From assembly GCA_043738385.1 (NCBI GenBank), contig JAYUGL010000265.1:1-10350 (forward strand): DNA of 10,350 nt, in the 5' to 3' direction. This DNA is from JANYCD01 sp043738385 (lineage in GTDB: Bacteria; Pseudomonadota; Gammaproteobacteria; Burkholderiales; Rhodocyclaceae). Of the stretch, positions 6,397-10,350 are shown in pieces. The translations under genes were made by a program, and so were the position numbers. Position 1 is the first letter of the stretch, and each line of letters begins with the position of its first letter. The notes below the pieces were generated by a model. That model was not told the DNA's origin, did not search any database, and worked only from the letters and a program-made list of their open reading frames with translations.

Positions 6397-6951
6397 TCAA
6401 ATAGCGCCTGAGCGTAGCGCTTGTTCCGTTAGAAACAGGGCGCTGATCGTCCTGGCATCGGTGATCGCGCCATTCGCCACCGAAGCAATAGCACCAGCGA
6501 GGGGCAATGACGTGGCCTCGACCAACTCCTCCTGGTCGATTTCGGTGCCCAGATAGTCAAGTTTGTTCGCCACATAAATCTGCGCGGTCTCGCTCGAATA
6601 GCCGATGCAGGGATGGATGAGCGCCAGCGGCGTCCACTTCGCCGCGACATGACCGGTTTCCTCCAGCAGCTCGCGCTTCGCCGCATTCAGAGGCATTTCG
6701 CCCGGATCGATGCGCCCGGCGGGCAACTCCAGCGAGACAATGTGCTGGGCATAGCGGTACTGGCGCACAAACAAGACCTTGCCGTTGTCGAGCATGGCAA
6801 CGATGATCACCGTGCCGGGATGCTTGATATATTCGCGCACGCCGTGGTGCCCCGAAGGCAGCGTGACCTGATCTTGGTAGACTTTGAGCAGCTTTCCCTT
6901 GAATATCTGCTTGCTGTCGAGCGCGTGCTCCCGAAATTTTTCATCCATCAT
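6397..6951 (-). CDS. Nudix hydrolase, probable ADP-ribose pyrophosphatase
   Basis: A 184-residue Nudix enzyme. The signature G-x5-E-x7-R-E-x2-E-E-x-G is complete: G79, E85, R93, E94, E97, E98, G100. The preceding SLELPAG and a proline at 114, soon after the box (LIHPCIGYS), are typical of the ADP-ribose pyrophosphatase branch (NudF-like), which splits ADP-ribose to AMP and ribose 5-phosphate; other nucleoside diphosphate sugars remain possible. Start: two ATG codons stand in tandem (6951 and 6948) behind GGGGGA at 6956-6961 on the minus strand. The second has the better spacing, so the protein may be one residue shorter. The gene converges on the bactofilin and diverges from the gene at 7014, with 62 bp between the two starts that must hold both promoters. 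No clear intrinsic terminator is seen. Confidence 0.93.
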   Translation of the reverse strand: MMDEKFREHALDSKQIFKGKLLKVYQDQVTLPSGHHGVREYIKHPGTVIIVAMLDNGKVLFVRQYRYAQHIVSLELPAGRIDPGEMPLNAAKRELLEETGHVAAKWTPLALIHPCIGYSSETAQIYVANKLDYLGTEIDQEELVEATSLPLAGAIASVANGAITDARTISALFLTEQALRSGAI

Positions 6952-7013
6952 TCATTCCCCCGCTGCCTTGATGACGATAGCGCTAGCAATTACTGTGCAA
7001 CAGGCCCGGCCAC

Positions 7014-7592
7014 ATGGATAAGGCGGTGATCGCCGCCCTGTCCCGCTGGCCCAACGTACCCGATGTGTACGGCTGGCTGGGGCTGGATCGGCGCGGCCAG
7101 TGGCGGATCAAGGGCGACGCGGTGACCAACCCGCAGTTGTGCGCCTTCATCGGCCGCAACTATGGCTGCACCGCGGAAGGCGCCTGGTTCTTCCAGAATG
7201 GCCCGCAGCGGGTGTATGTGGCGCTGGACTACACGCCCTGGGTGCTGCGCCTGACGGGTGCAGGCGGGCTTGAAACCCACACCGGCACGGCCGTCGCCGG
7301 TCCCCGCCAAGCGTGGATGGATGAAGACGGCAACCTGTTGCTGCTCAGCGAACACGGCATCGGCCTGGTCGCCGACCGCGACCTGCCGGCCCTACTCGAT
7401 TGCATTGTCGATGCCTCGAACGCGCGTGTCAGCGAAGAATCGCTGTTGCAACTGATGGCCGGCGCCGCGCTGCCGTTACAATTGCGGCTTGCTGGCAAAC
7501 TGCTGCCCGAATTGCTGCCACTTTCGCCGATACAAAAAGCGCAGGTACCTGGCAAGTTCGGCTTTATCACCGACCCCAGCCCCGCGCAATAG
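7014..7592 (+). CDS. Conserved protein of unknown function (192 aa, possibly the DUF2946 family)
   Basis: A soluble 192-residue protein with no signal peptide or membrane helix. Its layout, beginning with a helix and then WPNVPDVYGWLGLDRRGQW, followed by FIGRNYGCT and FFQNGPQRVYVALDYTPWVLR, is one I recall from betaproteobacterial hypothetical proteins, some labelled DUF2946; that label is from memory and unverified. The central GPQRVYVALDYTP and the repeated beta-strand pattern of W-x-DEDGNLLLL suggest a mostly beta domain. A helical region follows near 125-150, then a short tail with VPGKFGFI. No catalytic motif is visible. The ATG at 7014 has only a weak ribosome site. It is divergent from the Nudix gene and lies 46 bp before ettA on the same strand, so the two are likely co-transcribed. 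Function unknown. Confidence 0.82.
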   Translation: MDKAVIAALSRWPNVPDVYGWLGLDRRGQWRIKGDAVTNPQLCAFIGRNYGCTAEGAWFFQNGPQRVYVALDYTPWVLRLTGAGGLETHTGTAVAGPRQAWMDEDGNLLLLSEHGIGLVADRDLPALLDCIVDASNARVSEESLLQLMAGAALPLQLRLAGKLLPELLPLSPIQKAQVPGKFGFITDPSPAQ

Positions 7593-7638
7593 CCCGGCTT
7601 AACCCTTCAACAGAACAACGCACACACCGCACGCAAAA

Positions 7639-9303
7639 ATGGCTCAATACGTCTTCACGATGAACCGCGTGGGCAAGATCGTTCCGCCCAAGCGCCAGAT
7701 CCTCAAAAACATCTCCCTCTCGTTTTTTCCCGGCGCCAAGATCGGCGTGCTGGGCCTGAACGGTTCCGGCAAGTCGACCGTGCTGCGCATCATGGCCGGC
7801 ATCGACAAGGAGATCGAAGGCGAAGCCGTGCCGATGCCGAACTTGTCCATCGGCTACCTGCCACAGGAGCCCGAGCTCGACCCCGTCAAGACCGTGCGCG
7901 AGGAAGTTGAGGCCGGCATGGGCGAGGTGATGCAGGCGCAGAAGAAGCTGGAGGATGTGTATGCGGCCTACGCTGAGCCCGACGCCGACTTCGACAAGCT
8001 GGCCGAGGAACAGGCGCGGCTTGAAGCCATCATCGCCACTGCCGGCTCCGACCTGGAAAATCAGCTCGAAATCGCCGCCGATGCGCTGCGCTTGCCAGCG
8101 TGGGATGCCGTGGTGAAAAATCTCTCGGGCGGCGAAAAACGCCGCGTCGCACTGTGCAAGCTGCTGCTCTCCAAGCCCGACATGCTGCTGCTGGACGAAC
8201 CCACCAACCACCTCGACGCCGAATCGGTGGACTGGCTGGAGCAATTTCTGACGCGCTTCCCCGGCACGGTGGTGGCGGTGACCCACGACCGCTACTTCCT
8301 CGACAACGCCGCCGAGTGGATACTCGAACTCGACCGCGGCCATGGCATTCCGTGGAAAGGCAATTACTCGTCGTGGCTGGAACAAAAAGAAGCCCGCCTG
8401 GAAACCGAATCCAAACAGGAAGGCGCGCGCATCAAGGCCATGAAGCAGGAACTGGAATGGGTGCGGCAGAACCCCAAGGCACGCCAGGCCAAGAGCAAGG
8501 CGCGTATTGCGCGCTTTGAGGAACTCAATTCCTACGAATACCAGAAACGCAACGAGACTCAGGAAATCTTCATTCCGCCCGGCGAGCGGCTGGGCGACAA
8601 GGTCATCGAATTCGAAGGCGTTTCCAAGAGCTTTGGCGACCGACTGCTGATCGACAATCTCAGCTTCAGCATTCCACCCGGCGCCATCGTCGGCGTGATT
8701 GGCCCCAACGGCGCGGGTAAATCCACGCTGTTCAGGATGATTCAGGGCAAGGAGCAGCCCGATAGCGGCGAAGTGGTGATCGGCTCCACGGTGAATGTCG
8801 CCGCGGTGGATCAATCGCGCGAAGGGCTGGACAACAGCAAGACGGTATTCGATCTGGTTTCGGGCGGCGCCGATATTCTGACCGTCGGCAAATTCGAAAT
8901 GCCATCACGTGCCTATCTTGGCCGCTTCAACTTCAAGGGTGGCGACCAGGGCAAGACGGTCGGCAATCTCTCCGGCGGCGAACGCGGCCGCCTGCATCTG
9001 GCGAAGACGCTGATCGCCGGCGGCAATGTGCTGCTGCTCGACGAGCCTTCAAATGACCTCGACGTGGAAACCCTGCGCGCACTCGAAGATGCGCTGCTGG
9101 AGTTTGCCGGTTGCGTGCTGGTGATCAGCCATGATCGATGGTTCCTTGATCGCATCGCGACCCACATCCTCGCCTGCGAAGGCAACTCGCAATGGACTTT
9201 CTTCAACGGCAACTATCAGGAGTACGAGGCCGACAAGCGCAAGCGGCTCGGCGAGGAAGGGGCAAAACCGAAGCGGATTAGGTACAAGCCAATCAGCCGG
9301 TAG
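7639..9303 (+). CDS. ettA: Energy-dependent translational throttle protein EttA (ABC-F)
   Basis: A 554-residue ABC-F ATPase, matching E. coli EttA (about 555 aa) in length and order. EttA binds the ribosomal E site and gates the first elongation steps in response to the ATP/ADP ratio. First ATPase: Walker A GLNGSGKST at 39-47, signature LSGGE at 162-166, Walker B DEPTNHLD at 186-193. Second: GPNGAGKST at 355-363, LSGGE at 444-448, DEPSNDLD at 468-475. The arm insertion lies at about 95-140. The linker at about 243-323, with EWVRQNPKARQAKSKARI, is the charged helical P-site tRNA-interaction motif of the family. There are no membrane segments, as expected. The ATG at 7639 begins MAQYVFTMNRVGK, the usual EttA N-terminus, though no good Shine-Dalgarno precedes it. 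It is probably co-transcribed with the gene at 7014. No terminator is obvious after the TAG. Confidence 0.96.
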   Translation: MAQYVFTMNRVGKIVPPKRQILKNISLSFFPGAKIGVLGLNGSGKSTVLRIMAGIDKEIEGEAVPMPNLSIGYLPQEPELDPVKTVREEVEAGMGEVMQAQKKLEDVYAAYAEPDADFDKLAEEQARLEAIIATAGSDLENQLEIAADALRLPAWDAVVKNLSGGEKRRVALCKLLLSKPDMLLLDEPTNHLDAESVDWLEQFLTRFPGTVVAVTHDRYFLDNAAEWILELDRGHGIPWKGNYSSWLEQKEARLETESKQEGARIKAMKQELEWVRQNPKARQAKSKARIARFEELNSYEYQKRNETQEIFIPPGERLGDKVIEFEGVSKSFGDRLLIDNLSFSIPPGAIVGVIGPNGAGKSTLFRMIQGKEQPDSGEVVIGSTVNVAAVDQSREGLDNSKTVFDLVSGGADILTVGKFEMPSRAYLGRFNFKGGDQGKTVGNLSGGERGRLHLAKTLIAGGNVLLLDEPSNDLDVETLRALEDALLEFAGCVLVISHDRWFLDRIATHILACEGNSQWTFFNGNYQEYEADKRKRLGEEGAKPKRIRYKPISR

Positions 9304-9367
9304 TCAACAAATAGCTTGAATTAACTTTGGGAGAAATCGGCCCTGAGGTCTTATTAATATCCGCCCA

Positions 9368-10240
9368 TCACACCTCAAATATTCGTGCGCGAATTTCTTC
9401 GCAAGCTCCATCGAGACCAGGGAAAAGCGAACCCGCCGTGATCCCCATCAAACTCAATTCACGCATCACCATTGGCCTTTCCTTCCAAGGCAAGTCGATT
9501 ACTTGCAAATAACGTTTTTTCTTATCTTTCTCGATTCCCCGTATGTAGCTCTCGATATCGTCAACATTAGTAACACTAGATGCTGCCTGTTGTGGAATCA
9601 TTCTTTCATTATCAATCGCCACAAACTCCATGATTGAAAGATGCTGTGGAGGCGGCGTCAACTTGCTGTGCTGCATCCAGTCTTGCTGCCATTGAGATTG
9701 ATCAAAAACGAATATCCTTACTTTCTTGTCGCCACGAGTACTCGTAGCTTCGGAGTTAGATATCTCACGATAGGCAAAAAAAGCGGCGACAAACGGTGAA
9801 TATGTCCAATCTAATAACGGAGTTGGATAACCGTGATGTTGGACCAAGTTAAAGAATGCGCCATTTTGGTCCGGTACTGATAAATTAAATAGATGCCGAG
9901 TTCTTGCACTTAAATGTCGGTATAGGGTCGGGATATCTTGGCTTAAAAAGCGCGCAAGATTTGCTCGTCCGGTCCTATGAAAAGCTGTTCTTAACCGCCA
10001 AGGTGAAGACTGGCCACGAAACAGAAAGCTACGAGGAGCAAGGGTCGATACATATTTCTTGAAGGCTTCCCAATTTGGTAAATCTAAAGAAACATACTCG
10101 GACGGCTTATTAGATGAACTGCTCGGAAGAGTGGCCTCCCCAAAATTTCCAATGTCAGTCTTCCACTCAATCTTTAGTTCTTCTCTAGTCCATTTACTGA
10201 CGTGTGCACCAAATAGTGCGTAGTACGTTAAAGGAGGCAT
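9368..10240 (-). CDS. FRG-domain protein of unknown function
   Basis: About 290 residues from the first in-frame ATG (10240). The frame stays open to a TTG at 10309, giving up to 313 residues. The middle carries the FRG domain: SFLFRGQSSPWRLRTAF holds the naming F-R-G, and FNLVQHHGYPTPLLDWTYSP followed by FVAAFFAYRE is its most conserved stretch. FRG proteins are uncharacterised but recur in accessory and defence-type gene neighbourhoods; no activity is assigned here. There is no signal peptide and no membrane segment. The DNA is clearly more AT-rich than the neighbouring genes, which suggests recent acquisition. The N-terminal 20 or so residues before VSKWTREELK may derive from the inserted element to the right, so the original start may be lost. 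No ribosome site precedes either candidate start. The gene is convergent with ettA, 64 bp apart, without a visible terminator. Confidence 0.75.
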   Translation of the reverse strand: MPPLTYYALFGAHVSKWTREELKIEWKTDIGNFGEATLPSSSSNKPSEYVSLDLPNWEAFKKYVSTLAPRSFLFRGQSSPWRLRTAFHRTGRANLARFLSQDIPTLYRHLSARTRHLFNLSVPDQNGAFFNLVQHHGYPTPLLDWTYSPFVAAFFAYREISNSEATSTRGDKKVRIFVFDQSQWQQDWMQHSKLTPPPQHLSIMEFVAIDNERMIPQQAASSVTNVDDIESYIRGIEKDKKKRYLQVIDLPWKERPMVMRELSLMGITAGSLFPGLDGACEEIRARIFEV

Positions 10241-10350
10241 GGGTACAAAGATCGATGCCAGGAAGTTGAATGGGGCCACGCAAATGCATTTGCGGAAGCT
10301 GGTGGTCAAAGCTGTGCGTGGTGGAAAGACGCAAACCGAAACGGCGGGGA
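10239..10350 (+). CDS. Probable IS630-type transposase, N-terminal fragment (runs off the window)
   Basis: The frame opens with an ATG at 10239 and remains open for 37 codons to the window end. Its start, MGTKIDARKL, followed by LRKLVVKAVRGGKTQTETA, is the pattern I recall for the N-terminal helix-turn-helix of IS630-family (Tc1/mariner-like) transposases: helices with basic residues, then G-K-T-Q at the entry to the HTH. A TAG closes the frame at 10221, leaving this ATG the natural start. A purine-rich AAAGGAGG precedes it with only one base between, which is unusually close. No terminal inverted repeat can be confirmed because the other end is outside the window. The family call rests on a short fragment and memory of the family. 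Confidence 0.55.
   Translation, partial: MGTKIDARKLNGATQMHLRKLVVKAVRGGKTQTETAG

Noticed and set aside
6968..6996. Possible promoter TTGATG-N17-TACTGT for the gene at 7014
   Set aside because: The -10 match is poor (three of six), too weak to annotate.
7567..8814. A 415-codon minus-strand open frame opposite ettA
   Set aside because: Shadow of the GC-rich ettA codons; no domain and no ribosome site.
1..10350. CRISPR arrays, tRNA or rRNA genes
   Set aside because: No regularly spaced repeats and no tRNA- or rRNA-like segments were seen by eye; a covariance search could still find a structured RNA.

Overview
The window is a GC-rich proteobacterial chromosome segment of mostly housekeeping genes, with a visibly AT-richer accessory stretch at its right end. 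A single-chain GcvP, a persulfide dioxygenase-rhodanese fusion, a bactofilin and an EttA-type ABC-F protein together suggest a beta- or gammaproteobacterium. Protein style and the uncharacterised gene beside ettA lean towards Betaproteobacteria. This is inference; no rRNA or other taxonomic marker is present.

Left block (1-4332, all +): the C-terminal half of glycine decarboxylase (gcvP, cut by the window edge), a metallo-beta-lactamase/rhodanese fusion with the residues of a persulfide dioxygenase, a class I methyltransferase with an NPPW motif and a TTG start, and a two-ACT-domain protein like the glycine cleavage repressor GcvR. The last three follow gcvP at gaps of 70-90 bp. The block may link glycine catabolism, sulfide/persulfide handling and amino-acid sensing, but only the adjacency is seen.

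Middle (4333-6316): two small uncharacterised genes. One encodes an 85-aa acidic protein behind an upstream region with GATAT inverted repeats. The other encodes a 76-aa protein with a possible zinc knuckle. A roughly 440-bp non-coding stretch with a nested stem-loop and a perfect 10-bp-arm palindrome leads into a bactofilin gene, which ends in a strong intrinsic terminator.

Next (6317-9303): a minus-strand Nudix ADP-ribose pyrophosphatase-like gene converges on the bactofilin. It is divergent from a conserved protein of unknown function, which is followed by ettA, a two-ATPase translation factor.

Right end (9304-10350): an AT-richer minus-strand FRG-domain gene lies head-to-head with the first 37 codons of a probable IS630-type transposase that runs off the window. 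The two ATG start codons share one CATG, so the natural N-terminus of the FRG gene may have been replaced by the insertion. This junction is the most accessory-like part. I did not find a convincing complete new system; the best leads are the FRG/transposase junction, the structured region before the bactofilin, and the two small unknown genes.
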